DNA of 64,000 bases from Neoarius graeffei. Taxonomy: Eukaryota > Chordata > Actinopteri > Siluriformes > Ariidae. The position numbers were made by a program, and so were the translations under genes. Where the stretch lies: positions 66,968,241-67,032,240 of the forward strand of contig NC_083577.1 of the NCBI RefSeq assembly GCF_027579695.1. Direction: 5' to 3'. Positions 10,707 to 23,900 of the stretch are shown piece by piece (the stretch's first letter is position 1; each line of letters begins with the position of its first letter). A model generated the notes under the pieces. The model saw only the letters and a list, made by a program, of their open reading frames with translations, was not told where the DNA came from and did no database searches.

Positions 10707-11420
10707 TGGCCTTTCAGATTTTTCAAGTGTAGGTCATAAAAAGAATTTTCCCTGACACCCAATTATTTTTGTTTAGTGGACTGAAAGCTACTGAATTCAG
10801 ATCACAGACTTCCAATTTTATTAGTTTTTTTTTTTTTTTAAAAAAGAACAATTATGAATTTAGAGCCACGTGGCCCTAAATTCTCTGCTATTTTTTTCTG
10901 CTTCACCATGACCCAATTCAAGATACTATGTCATGCATCACATGGTGGGCTTTCCCCGTTCGCGCAAAGCATTGTGGGATACAAATTTGAAACAGGAGAG
11001 AAAAATGGAAGACGTGAGTGTGCGAATGAAACGTGAAAGACCGACTACAGTAACGGAAAGTGAGAAGAAAAGACGTTATGTTGCGAAGAAGAGGAAACGC
11101 AGGACCAAACTAATAAATATCAGCGGTCAGCGATCATCTCGGTGTGATCAGCTATTTGTTTCACGACAGAATGATGTAACTGTCAGTGCACGGTCAAGGT
11201 AAACCTGTAGATGGCAGTAATGCAACACTGTGGATGCCAGCTGCTGTAAAACCCAAAAGATGATGAAGAATAATAAGAAGGAATCCCCTCAAATTAAATA
11301 ACTTCCCAGCCACAGAATGGCCTGATATTTTGTGAGCTATTACAGAAATAAACATATATCACATTGACCAAATTTCAGAGGGAACTAAATTTCAACGATT
11401 TTATGAAACTGAAAGGCATA
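10707..11420 (+). mobile_element. DNA element family E, copy a
   Basis: This is one of four related copies in the window (others at 44637, 45458 and 53990). The family ends are TTAAAGGTAGACTGCCTTT and its complement; here both ends are eroded by the GA microsatellite on the left and the THAP element on the right. The interior has a short basic frame starting MEDVSVRMKRERPTTVTES near 11004, followed by KKRRYVAKKRKRRTK, which looks nuclear or DNA-binding. I do not recognise the protein and the superfamily is unassigned. Confidence 0.65.
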
Positions 11421-11422
11421 TA

Positions 11423-12114
11423 TTTAAAGTGCATATCACGAGTAAATTCAGGAGCAAGATCAATGTAATTCTCCTATTTTATATTAAACTTTGGTCAAAT
11501 ATCTGTCACATTTTGCATTTTGTGCAATTTTTTTTTACCTTGCGCAATACCAGAACAATTCAGTTGAAATCGAGCCATTTGAGGTGAATTGGTCCGCCTC
11601 TGAAAAAACTTGGCATTTGGATTTCCCGGCAAACATTGATTTTCGTGACGTCATGTGCGGGACGCCTCCTTCTGAATCCTACGTCAGCGTTGGTTTGTTT
11701 ATGAGAAAACGACCTGGTGGTTTTCTGCAAATTTCTTCAACGTTATCACGTAATTATTAAAATGGTTAACAGATGTATCGTAGGAGGGTGTAGCAACACC
11801 AATCTTGATGGGATTAGTACTCATTGTTTTCCAAAAGACCGGACAATGAGAGAGAAATGGGAGCGCTTGGTCTACACAGGCTGTGCACTGAACCCGTGTA
11901 AAGCTCTCGCAGCCTGCTGGCGCTTCCGCAGGTGACGTCACGAATCTGGCTCCAGACTCCCTTGGGATTTTTCCAGACGCGTTTTGTTATTTTATTTTTT
12001 TCTGCTGTAGACAGATGGCCTTGTGCAAAATTACCCTTCTGGATGAGTGTCTAAAGGGACATACTTTCATATTAAAAAAAAAGAAAGAAATTGGTCCATG
12101 ATATGCACTTTAAA
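11423..12114 (+). mobile_element. THAP-domain DNA element, third type
   Basis: The ends are TTTAAAGTGCATATCACG at 11423 and the near-perfect complement ATGATATGCACTTTAAA ending at 12114, giving a 692-bp element. It encodes a partial THAP finger. Its TIR shares the TTTAAAG start with the second THAP element but the rest differs. Confidence 0.75.
11762..11935 (+). pseudogene. THAP zinc-finger N-terminal fragment
   Basis: It starts MVNRCIVGGCSNTN, with the first cysteine pair close to the initiator methionine. THCFPKD and REKWERLV follow, matching the F-P and W positions of THAP fingers. The frame then loses similarity before the C-x2-H pair and stops at 11933-11935, so the finger is incomplete. 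Confidence 0.65.
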
Positions 12115-13446
12115 ATATCTAGGCCTAGTTGCGTTTCAGCACAGTGCTGATTAGTGACATCTGGTGGTCACAAGCATGAAGTGCAGAAAGTAATCGAGGT
12201 CTACTGCATTGCAATGGGTTTTGAGTTTCCAAACCTCTGCATTCACTTCTTCCAGAAGGTTGAAGAAAACTGTAAACAATAAATACCGTGTATTGAAATA
12301 GGCTTTTATCGGATAAATCTTGTGTAGGTTCTGTCTATAAGCATGACGTTTGTATAAAAATGTCTGGGCCCTGTGTTTAGGTGCATTCAAAAGTAAATAT
12401 CTCATATTTTACTTCATATGGATGATTAAAACTCATCTACTTCTGACATGACCATTCTTGTGAGTCAATAATCACATTCATTGCAGTTAGTGGAGAAATA
12501 GCAAACACTCCTTTATTTGATTTATAATGATTTCAAATTATTTTCACTTACCAGTTACAAAATGTACTCTAGTAAAATAGCAAGTGCGTTTTGTGGTCAT
12601 TCTGTCTTGTTTTGATTTATAACCCCCATCCCTCAAAAAGGCTTTGCTCCTCTTTGTGTTTTGTTTAGGTCCAGTAATGTAGAAATGTCTATTTATTTCA
12701 ATATATTCTTTTCTATATAACTCCCCCTCCCCATTTTTTTCTTTTTGTTGACAATGTTTATACTGGTTTTATATTATGTTATGCAGCCTTTATGGTTCTT
12801 GTATACTCTGTAATGTGTTCTAGTTATATAGAAAATAAAGGAGAGTTCAAAATGGACTTTGCTTTCTGCACTCACTATATAAGGTGGGCCTTATACATAG
12901 ACATTAGGATTTTAAAACAAAAAGAAAAAGACAGGCTCAGAAGCAGGAGCTCCCATAAACCGTTAATGGTTATAAGTTAAGAGAAGGGCCCTGATTAGAC
13001 CTCATGTGTTGAACAATAATCAGATCGGAGTCATATTGGCCAGATTACAACAACAGGCTGCTGTATATGACGCCTTTTAATTTAGTACTCCTTCTGACAA
13101 CCTGATTCATTTCAAAATTCACTCATTAAAAAAACAAGTGTTCATAACGATGAACAATTCCCAAATGTAGAAAAAGTTAAATGAAACCTTACCATAATCC
13201 GTACTGCTATCACTCTGATCAACTCCAAACTTTGTGCAGCCCTGAAGGTGTAACCAGTCAAAAGTACAACAGTCTAAGTGTTATTTCTGTCGAACATTAA
13301 CTGACATGAACAAAAATCAGCAGTGAATCCTCCAACCACATTCAGCTGTGAGGCATTGTGTGGTTAGATTTCTGGTCATGCCGCTTTTCAGGAGCAGGAG
13401 AAAGACAGAGAATAAATCAGCAAGTTGCTCAATGAGTTAGGCTGAA
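12115..13446. other. AT-rich intergenic stretch, nothing recognised
   Basis: This lies between the third THAP element and a SINE. No exon, RNA gene or clear repeat was recognised on either strand. Confidence 0.5.
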
Positions 13447-13806
13447 ACCCATCCATCCATTATCTGTAGCTGCTTTATCCTGTTCTACAGGGTCACAGGC
13501 AAGCTGGAGCCTATCCCAGCTGACTACGGGCGAAAGGGCGGGGTACACCCTGGACAAGTCGCCAGGTCATCACAGGGCTGGCACATAGACACAGACAACC
13601 ATTCACACCTACGGTCAATTTAGTGTCACCAGTTAACCTAACCTGCATGTCTTTGGACTGTGGGGGAAACCGGAGCACCCGGAGGAAACCCACGCGGACA
13701 GAACATGCAAACTCCACACAGAAAGGCCCTCGCTGGCCACTGGGTTCGAACCCAGGACCTTCTTGCTGTGAGGCAACAGTGCTAATCACTACACCACCGT
13801 GCCTTA
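13447..13806 (-). mobile_element. tRNA-derived SINE (family S1), minus strand
   Basis: The tRNA-like head (GGTTCGAACCC B box on the minus strand) lies at the right, near 13740-13806. The tail at the left is an ATCC repeat, the complement of a (GGAT)n tail. A B box and body matching the other S1 copies are clear. No target-site duplication was identified. Confidence 0.88.
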
Positions 13807-14997
13807 AATGCAAGTCAATATTATATTGGTGATTATGATGTAACAGAAGTAGACACTCCGACTGTCTTAAAGACACTTATGCAATGCTGATATTTCAGCC
13901 TTTTTTTTTTTTTTAAACTGACAGAACAATCCAGAGTAAAGCCCAGTACCAATTTCCATATGAGATCCAAAATGTAAACTAAATTAAGGACAAAATGCAG
14001 GATATGTTCGAACTTGACAGGACAGGTATGCATTATATATTCACCACATGGTCATTATTTAACCAGGTCAGGAATCCAGGTCTGTTTGGATGGAGTGAAG
14101 AATTAATATGCGACGTGTCCATATGTACAGGCTAAAGGCAATTGCTGGATATAAAAATGATAGAAAGTTCAGGAGAGGTTTTCTGTCAAATATCTGTAAA
14201 CAATAGGAATGAAACCCTTCCCACTTTTTCAAACACAACCGAGATCAGACCTTTGAGTTGCACCTTATACCTAAATTCTGTTCTTTTCAGTATCTGTTTC
14301 AAAGTTATGCCCAAAAACTGAGGCTAGATGAGATCGTGTTTTAGTACGATCTCTTCTCTTCATGTATAAAGTGTGTCAATTGTCAGTCAGTTTCACACAT
14401 ACTAGCAGTGTAAAAAAAAAAAAATTCAAATTCTGAAAATATATTAAACTGAGTGACAATCCAGTGTTTTCGAGAGCCCAAATACAGACAAATAGAATAG
14501 GATGAGTACATCCTGGTACACATTAGATATTTAATTATTGTATCTCTATTTATACCATTTATTTCTAATACTTCTATGGTCTGAAAAACAGCATGTGTAT
14601 TATTTTATACAGATCACAAGCTCTCAGAGCTGTTCAAATTCTCCCATAGTAAATTATTCTGATTGATACTGACACACAATCTGCCATGAACAGCTGACCA
14701 AAAATATAAATAAAAACTCCAGACACAAAGCTTCTGAAAAGTGAAGACTTTATGGCATTATGACATGCAAAAAAAAAAAAGGCTGGACAGGCTGTCATTA
14801 CACAGCTGCTAGTGAATGGTTTCTGTAGTCCCAACAGGTCTTCGTGACGCAGGTTTTGTTCCAACAGAATGTCTTCATGTGAACGAGATACATCACAAAC
14901 ATGGACCCACACAACACAAGGTTTAAGGCTTTACAGAACACTGAAGGTCCTGACAGACTTGCCAGAAGGTGACACGAGTGGGTCATACAGTTACACT
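13807..14997. other. Intergenic stretch including the dbi 3' UTR
   Basis: The right-hand part is the dbi 3' UTR. No canonical AATAAA was found on the minus strand close to the stop; a CATAAA near 14749 (minus) might serve. Otherwise AT-rich, with no gene recognised. Confidence 0.45.
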
Positions 14998-17900
14998 TTA
15001 GATACCATATTTTCCTTTCAGCTCTTCCACCTTGCTGATATAATCCTTCATTGCATCTTCCTTACTCATACCTAGAAAAAAAAAATAAAAATCATGAGAG
15101 GAAACATTAATAAAAAATAAATAAAAAAACCCCTGAAACTTTCAGCCCCATATAACTTGCACACCATGACAGAACAGCTCTCAGTTTTGACTTAAAAAGA
15201 AACCTTGTTCATCACTACTGCGAGTTGGCCTATTGGTTAGCGTGTCCGCCTCTCGATCGGGAGATCATGAGTTCTACTCACGGTCGGGTTATACCAAAGC
15301 CCATCATAAAAATGGTACCTACCGCCATCTGGCAATGCACACTGCAATACAGATGCGAGTGGGGAGTCAAACTCTCGCAGTTAGCAGAAGACTAGCCTCC
15401 TACTGTAACCCTAGCTATGTAATAGGCGAGAGGGCTACGGAAACGGAGATCGGCACCGCCCTACACGGCGTGGGAAGGACTTTGTCTATCACCGTTTCAT
15501 CATCATCACCACCACGGCAAGTCCCCTTGGGCACCATTTCTTTTTTGGAACTTTTTATTTAAGCATTTTACAAAACATTTCCTGACATATGACTTTGAAA
15601 ATGTGTGATAGACTGTACATTAGAATGAGTTCCATAAAAGTAAATAAATAATAAAATCATAAGATGAATAGATAAATTAACAGGGGAGAGGGGGAGGGGG
15701 AATTAAACTAAAAACAAATAATAAGTAGAAATGGATAAATTAAATTAACTAATTAGTAAAACTCACTAGATAAATAAAAAAGGTAATAAAATATACATAC
15801 ATCTATTCATCATCCTACTCACTCTTGTATACATATACCTTCAAACACATGTATATACGGTACATATGTATAATTAGATTAAGGTAAAGAGGTATATTAA
15901 TGCGTACAAATAATATATTAAAACAGGACAAGTAAATATAGCGTAGACTAGCAAACAAAAATTTACATAGTTATATTAACAAAAGTAAAAACGCTGACAA
16001 TGACAGGTAGAAGAGTAAATATCTATAGATGGTAGCTGAGCAGGATTTTCTAAACGGGAGCCTCCAGCAGTACTCCATCACATCATCTTATCTATTGTAC
16101 ACCCAGGTACCTTGAAACACTAGTTCATCTTTGCATGATAGTGTCCATCATGAGTTGCAGACTAACCGTCATTCGCTCCATCATATATACATTTTTCAGT
16201 CTCTGGATCCACTGACCTATAGTTGGTGGTTTTACTTCTCTCCAGTTCACAGTAATCATTTTCTTCGCTACTAATAAGAGAATCCTCAGTATACATTGCT
16301 GGTCTGTATTATACATATCTTTGGGTATGACTCCCAATAAAAACAGCATTGGTTCCAGAGTAACATCCATCCCTAAAATAGTATTGATTTCCTTTTTAAT
16401 ATCATCACAGAATCTCTGCAGTACTGGACAGTCCCAGAAGATGTGTGCGGTGTCACCAATACTTCTGCATTTTCGCCAACATGATGCCACATTAGGATTT
16501 TTCCACATATGAGGAAATAATAAAGGGAGTATTAAAAAAATCTAATCTTTACCTTCCAGTCAAACTCTTTCCACAGTTGACTACTTACGGTATTCCCTTA
16601 TGACAGCCTGCCCATACATCTTTCCATGTAGAGTCTTCAATTATTACGTTCATTTCTAATCCCCATTTTTCTTTGATGTACTCTGTGTTTTGTAAAGTGT
16701 CCGTTGCTAACCTCATTCATCATCTCATTATCTGTAGCCGCTTTATCCTGTTCTACAGGGTCGCAGGCAAGCTGGAGCCTATCCCAGCTGACTACGGGCG
16801 AAAGGCGGGGTACACCCTGGACAAGTCACCAGGTCATCACAGGGCTGACACATAGGGCCCGTTTACACGAGGACGCTGTCGGGTAAAAACGACTAAATAT
16901 TTTATCAGAAGTGCCTTTCGTTTACACGAGGACGGCGTTTCCGAGGCTGAAAAACGGATAAAATTGAAAACGCCTTCCAAAGTGGATAAGTTTAAAAACG
17001 GCCCCCGTTGCGTATCCGTCTAAACTACCCAATACGCGAAACTCTGCTCGGATCTGCTCACGTCGGGTACGCGTTTACGTCATACATGTGTCATATACTG
17101 TACATGCCAGCCCGGGAAGTAAGAAAGTAAGTGGGGGTGTCGTGGCTCAGATGGCTAAGGCATCATACCATAAAATCGGGGGACCCAGGTTCGGTTCTGA
17201 CCCGAGGTCATTTCCCGATCCCTCCCCGTCTCTTTCTCCCACTCATTTCCTGTCTCTCTACACTGTCCTATCCAAAAAAAAAAGTAAGTGCATGTCTCAT
17301 TACATCGATCCAACAGACCTTCAAGCTGCTCTGTGTTTTAATGCAGTAGATGTGTTTTCCTGCTCACCCGCCCGGCTGGAGCTCCTCAGTTTGGTGTCGC
17401 CAAGTTACACACGCACGCACGCGTGCACGCGCGCGCCGCCTATTCAAGCCGCTCGTGAAACCATAAACCCGAGACTGAAAACAAAACCAGCAGCCGAACG
17501 GGTTTATTTTGCTGAGATGGACACTGCCTTTTCTCTTCTTCACCGAAACAAGAGTGAGTGTTACTTAATAAAGGCAGATTAAAAGAGTTTCGGTTTGCTC
17601 CTGCTCCTCCCTCGAGCACTACAGTACCTCAGCCGGACCGGTGCTCTGTAAAGTTATCCTAGCAAGTTCTCATACAGACCGTTTTATTATTCAAAATAAG
17701 TCATTACAAATTATTTGACTCAGCCAAAGACTCGACCAATACGCACAAAACATAAAAATCGGCAAATGCGTGAAATTCTCACCGATTTTCTATCAGCCCA
17801 GCTGATCGGTGGGGCAAAACTACTGTTAAATTTTCCTACCCTCCTGGATTTCGCGCATGCGTAGTAGGCTTGGTAGGATAACTTGACAGAACAGCGGTGC

Positions 17901-20900
17901 AGATCAGACAAGACAGAAGACGTTGCGCATGCGTGCAGACATAGCGGAGACCTTTATGCGTCACCGTATAGACGCAGATTTCCTCCTTGAAAACGGTCGT
18001 GTAGACGCGGAAAAAAGTGAGAACAAAAACGGACTTTTGCGTTTTTGTTTTATACCGTCCCCGTGTAAAGTGGGCCATAGACACAGACAACCATTCACAC
18101 TCACATTCACACCTACGCTCAATTTAGAGTCACCAGTTAACCTAACCTGCATGTCTTTGGACTGTGGGGGAAACCGGAGCACCCGGAGGAAACCCACGCG
18201 GACACGGGGAGAACATGCAAACTCCACACAGAAAGGCCCTCGCCGGCCCCGGGGCTCGAACCCAGGACCTTCTTGCTGTGAGGCGACAGCGCTAACCACT
18301 ACACCACCATGCCGCCCGTTAGGTTAACTGGTGACTCTAAATTGACCGTAGGTGTGAATGTGAGTGTGAATGGTTGTCTATGTGTCAGCCCTGTGATGAC
18401 CTGGCGACTTGTCCAGGGTGTACCCCGCCTTTCGCCCATAGTCAGCTGAGATAGGCTCCAGCTTGCCTGCGACCCTGTAGAACAGGATAAAGCGGCTACA
18501 GATAATGAGATGAGACTTGTATGGTCGACACTCCAAATAATCAGAGGTGAATTTTAAACAGATTAAAAACCTTTTATATATATTAGATAGGTGTTTTTTT
18601 TGTTGGGAAATGTCTCTCTAGAACACTAATAAAGTATTCTATTTCACTTGGATTTTTACTGACCATTTCTTTTTCCTTATGATTTGTAACAATGTCTTAT
18701 CTGAAGGTCCCTGTATAGATCCTTTGATGGGAGGTCAAATTGTTCTTCAAGTTGAGAAACTGAAGTTTCTCACTGTCCCACAGGGAGGGTGGGAACTCTA
18801 TATTTCCTACTATCAACATGGCCCTTGAGATCGATTCCGGTCCCCTGGGCATTTTTTTTTTTTTACTGTTGGCCAGACTTTTAAGGTGTGTTTTATTCAT
18901 TCGTTCTTTATTTTGATTTTATTGACTGACTTTATATCCATAAATGGGAGTACTGATAAGGATACACCCTTAACGGAGTCCTGCTCTATCTTGGTCCATA
19001 TTGCCTCCCGATCACTTCCAAGCCATGCCACTATTGCATTTATTTGTGCAGCCCAGTAATAAATTTTAAGGTTTGGTAGACCTAAACCTCCCTTGTCTTT
19101 AGGTAATTGGAGGGATTTTAATCTTACCCTTGGTCTCTTCTTTTGCCATATAAATGTTAAAATTAGTTTATCTAACATTTTTAAAGTGGAAGCAGGTACT
19201 CTAATAGGGAGGGATTGGAACAAAAAGAGAAGTCTGGGTAATAGGTTCATTTTTACTGTCTCTACTCTACCGATCAAAGACAAGGGTAGGATCTCCCAAC
19301 GTGTCACATCATTTTTTTGTTTGTTTATTTGTTATAATTTGCCTCAAATAGTTGAGTGGGGTTAGGTGTAATAATTATTCCTAGATATCTAAATCCTTGT
19401 TTGGACCAGCGAAAAGAGACATTGTTATTTAATTGTGTGGGCCAGGTACCTGAAATCATCATAGCTTCTGATTTATTTTCGTTAATTTTGTATCCAGACA
19501 CTGACCCATATTCATGTAAGCAATTCATAAGTGCAGGGATGGAGGAAAGTGGATTTTTTTTTTTTTACAAAAAGCAAAATATCATCTGCGAACAGAGCTA
19601 TCTTATGACTTGAACCTCCTTCATCCGCTATCCCTTGAATTTGCACATTTTGCCGCATCGCCTCTGCCAGAGGTTCAATATTAAGAGCAAATAAGATGGC
19701 TGACAATGAATCTCCCTGTCTCAACCCTCGTTCTATCCTGAAAAAACTAGAACAACGACCATTAACTCTAACCTTGGAGCTGGGCTCTTTATAGAATAGG
19801 TTTATCCAAGCCACAAATTCTTTCCCAAAGCCCATTTCTATCAGTGTCTGCTTCAGAAATACCCAGTCCACTCATTCAAACGCCTTCTACGCTTCGGCAG
19901 CGCAGAAGGTGTTAGTACGCCTGTCATTATAGTGCGGACTTTCCATAGCATAGAAAATCGCTATGTTTCAATTTGTGTAACTGAACTTGCTTCATATCAC
20001 TGGTCATATAAACCTATGTAAACAGGAAAAACGCGGAAGAGTTTGGTCGCATCTAACTACAGCCCCAAAAAAATACCATTGGCCATGCTGAGCCTAGCTA
20101 CATTGCTAACAGGAGTGACAGAGCGTCTGACTGACTGGGAGGTCGCGCAAAGCTCGGACAGGTACGGAGCAGCTCGTCTCAATTCAGATAAGAGCATATT
20201 TCATTATGGAAGTACGGTGGACTGTTCCTTTAAGCTGGTAAATAATACATTTATTTTTTTCTTTACCAAAAGAAAACGAGAGCGCCCGAAAGGGAAAACC
20301 GAGCTGAGCCGCCATTTTGAATCCTCATTCACGGCTGTAATGCAAATTGCTTCCTCCTCGGTATACAAGTGCACTTCCATGGCAGGAAAAAAAAAAAAAA
20401 AACTACATTTTGCCGCCTATGTAGTCCCCTATTTATACAAAATTGAGTCATTCAGGATTCAGCCATGTTTTTGCTCGACGTTAGCAAGTTACAGGTTTTT
20501 AGCTTTCTCCTGAAATGTTTTCTTTTATTTCTTCTTCCTCAGGGTAGTAAAACTCGCTTTCACTGTGAAGACTGTCGTTATCGCTATCCATGATGTAAAA
20601 TTAATGCTATTCTCCTGAGAAATGTGAAAATAAATGTTGACTAAAACTGCTACTGTTTGTTGTGAACGAGCGAGTCACCAGAGGTCTGTATCATAGGATA
20701 CGGACCCGCTCGCCAGCCAATCAGAGTGCGGGATTTGATGGAAACTGGATCGCGGAAAAAAATATATTTACGATATTGATCAATGTATAAATATGAAATT
20801 CAGCTTCATGTTCTTGGTAAAAACTGTGTCTTTAGTACCATATAGTGGCATGCAAAAGGAACTAACCTTTCTTCGACTCCCAGGCATCCCACTTAGCTTT

Positions 20901-23900
20901 ACCGGTGAAGTCAAGCATGCCGGGCCGAGCTGGAAAAAGGAAAGCTTAACTTGCATCACTGAGATTCCATACAGCCATGATGAACTTTAACATTTACAAA
21001 CATACATTATATGCTTCTGTACTATTTATTGAAACTAGATGTAAAAACCATACTCAGTACAAGTATACAAAACTATGGAATAAAACAGCATATAGGCACA
21101 CCAGTGTTGACATCTCCTACTGTGGCCTGTTTATACAGGCTATAGATCTCCAGCATCTCAGCATCAGTGGGTTTCGTCTTCAGATTCTTCACCTCCTCTG
21201 CTGCTTTCTGAAATGCCTCCTGTGTGAGAGAGAAATTGTTAAACCTCTTTCAGGCAGGGAAAGTATGGGCCAATATTCATGATACTATTTGTAAATTATC
21301 AAAAAAGTTAATATTGTCATGTTATAGCTGCCTAGAATACAGTGAAATAATTCAGTGGTCACAACCTTGAGCACTGCTTTCCAGACCTGACAGAGATCAC
21401 TTAAACAGTTAGATATGAAAACAGGGGTGGGAGAAATATTTTCCCAAATTTTGGACCATGATAGCTGAGGACTACAATGGACTGGCATCCCTTCAAGAGT
21501 GTATTCCCAGAATAGGCTCCTGATCTGCAACCCTGACTAGGATAAAGGAGTCTTGGTTAATGAATGGATGGATGGATGAATGACATGTCGAGTCTAGTCA
21601 CAATGAATGAATTACTGTACTTTGTAGTTAGTTGTGGAAGTCTGAGCACATTTATGTTTCAGCATTTGGATTAATGGCAAATAGTTGTATCATTTGTTAG
21701 GATAATTTTGCTAGAAACACATTACTCAGCAAGATAAATATAATTTTAGGGAAAATGCACAGGTTGCCTTTGCAGAGTTGCTCAGCTATGATTGAAACAA
21801 TACTCTAAACAACATATATTGGGTTTTTATTTCTACTAGGATACAGTTAGCTCATCATCAAGGATCGCTCAATAGCGAGTAAGATCACCCACCCAGAAAA
21901 CGTTTAGATTTTATGCACCCGCAGGTGACTAAACAGTCCAATGCAGGAGGCGCACAGGCCATGTTTGCAGAAGGATTTATTAGCGGCAGTGAGCGGTAAA
22001 GGTGCCTTTTCCCTTTCCTTGCGCAGCAAACATTTCCCCAGGACCTTGGTTTGCCTTTCTAGCTCAAAGTGGGACGCACCCTCACGGACGGCCTTTTGCC
22101 AACTGGATCTACTAATAGCAGCATCCTCCCAGCTGTTAACGCTAATACCACAGGACTTTAGAAATGCTTTCAAGTTATCCTTAAAACGCTTCCTTTGCCC
22201 TCCCCTCGATCTTGCTCCAAAGCAAAGTTGGCTGAATAAAAGCTGCTTGGGAAAGCGAGAGTCATTCGTTTGTCGATCCTTTCATTTGACACCCAGGAAA
22301 TTATTTTAATTGATAAATAACTAAACATAGATTTAAATGTACTTTATTCAAAGTTAATTGCTTTTCAACATTTAATAGTCAATTACTTCTATATTATTCA
22401 TTTCCCTAATCTTGCCATGAAATAATTTGATTAAAACAGAACGCTTCTATGACTGTTCTCTATATTGTCCTACATTACAATTTAAAATTGAACATGCAAT
22501 GCAATTTTAGAACGTAGTTAGGATGCAATGTAAATGAACATTACTTTAAGTCAGGCTTTAACACGACACTCCCTGAGCACAAGACCCCTGATCCATTATT
22601 CTGGAGTAATAATAATAGGACACATTTATATATCACTCTATGGTGCTTTATGTTAATAATAATCAAAATTGACTGTACAATTAAAATAAATATCTAAAAA
22701 ATATGTAAAGTTATTCATAAGCCATTCAAAAGAGATACATTTTAAAGTTCTTTTTTTTTTTTTTTTAAACTGTTTCAGACTGGTTGCTCTTTAAATAGCC
22801 TACTATGAGTAATCATGACAAATCTAACGGGCACGGTGGTGTAAGTGGTTAGCACGGTTGCCTCACAGCAAGAAGGTCCTGGGTTCAAGCGCAGTGGCTG
22901 ACGGGGCCCTTTCTGTATAGAGTTTGCATGTTCTCCCCGTGTCTGCGTGGGTTCCCTCTGGGTACTCCGGTTTCCCCCCACAGTCCAAAGACATGCGGTT
23001 AATAGTGGCTGAGGTGCCCTTGAGTGAGGCACCGAACCCCGAACTGCTCCCTGGGTGCTGTTAGCATGGCTGCCCACTGCTCTGGGTATGTGTGTGTGTT
23101 CACTGCTTCCGATGGGTTAAATGCAGAGAGGAATTTCACAAGTGTGTGATGAATAAAGTTGCCCTTTCTTTCTACATCACAGTACTGGACAAAGCTAAAA
23201 TCAAAAGCGGGTTAATCCTTCGATTTATTCTGGAGCCTTAATTTACTGGATAATATGCATGGCATGCTTAAGCTAAAATAACGAACTCCAAGTACATCCA
23301 TGCTGTAGAGGACAGAATAATATATGGCAGACAGGGGGGTGAAAAAAAAACTTAAATTTTACCTTGACAGGAAAAAAAAAAAATGCAGTTAAAATTGACA
23401 GTGTATTAACCTGGGCAGTCAGGGCAGGCCATTTATCTTTTCAGCTGCTTCTTTATCAATCTACACGACATTTGAACATTGGACTCCATAATCAAGTCAC
23501 TCGATCATTAGTCATTCACCAAAAACTGAACCTGTCCAGAGCAAGTGATCAAATCCCAGAACACCACACTACATCAAATTAGGACATCCTTATTTCAATT
23601 TCTAGAAATCAGCATAAGCACTTCAGGAAAGGAAGAAGCCACACCGCATTGGGGTAATTTTATTTTCTTAATTTAATCATTTTCTCAAGTCTGTCAACAA
23701 TCTTACACAAGTCATAGCAATTTCATAAGATTCACGCTGATGCATAAATGCTCTTCACGAACAAAACAAAAATTAGCATGTCACATTCCAGTGCTGTTAG
23801 TGAGCTAGCTTGCTAGCTAGCTACTTTAGCAATGTATTAAATTTAATTTACGCCTCATAGACTTCTTACACCCAACCGGTTTATGGTCGGATATTTGACC

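Larger units (their letters stand above)
16718..18317 (-). mobile_element. SINE S1, minus strand, split by a DNA element
   Basis: The SINE tail and 3' half lie at 16718-16855 and the 5' half with the tRNA head at 18077-18317. Joined at the duplicated ATAG they give a complete S1 copy. The insertion between them is younger than the SINE, and the SINE is younger than the surrounding LINE. Confidence 0.88.
15541..19883 (-). mobile_element. L1-like LINE, minus strand, broken by nested insertions
   Basis: Read right to left, the element encodes reverse transcriptase: [37 protein letters not shown] and [10 protein letters not shown] (catalytic F-A-D-D) at 19530-19870. The connecting domain follows ([39 protein letters not shown] at 18900-19300), then the C-terminal part with [13 protein letters not shown] at 16125-16508. 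The 3' end is the T-rich block at 15541. The 5' part is missing beyond 19883. Frameshifts and stops make it inactive. A SINE with further insertions splits it between about 16718 and 18570. Confidence 0.88.

Noticed and set aside
13511-13876. Open frames of 60-130 codons over the S1 SINEs (for example [19 protein letters not shown]-type peptides) at many positions
   Set aside because: They recur in every SINE copy on either strand and end at the SINE borders; the sequence is a tRNA-derived non-coding repeat, not a gene family.
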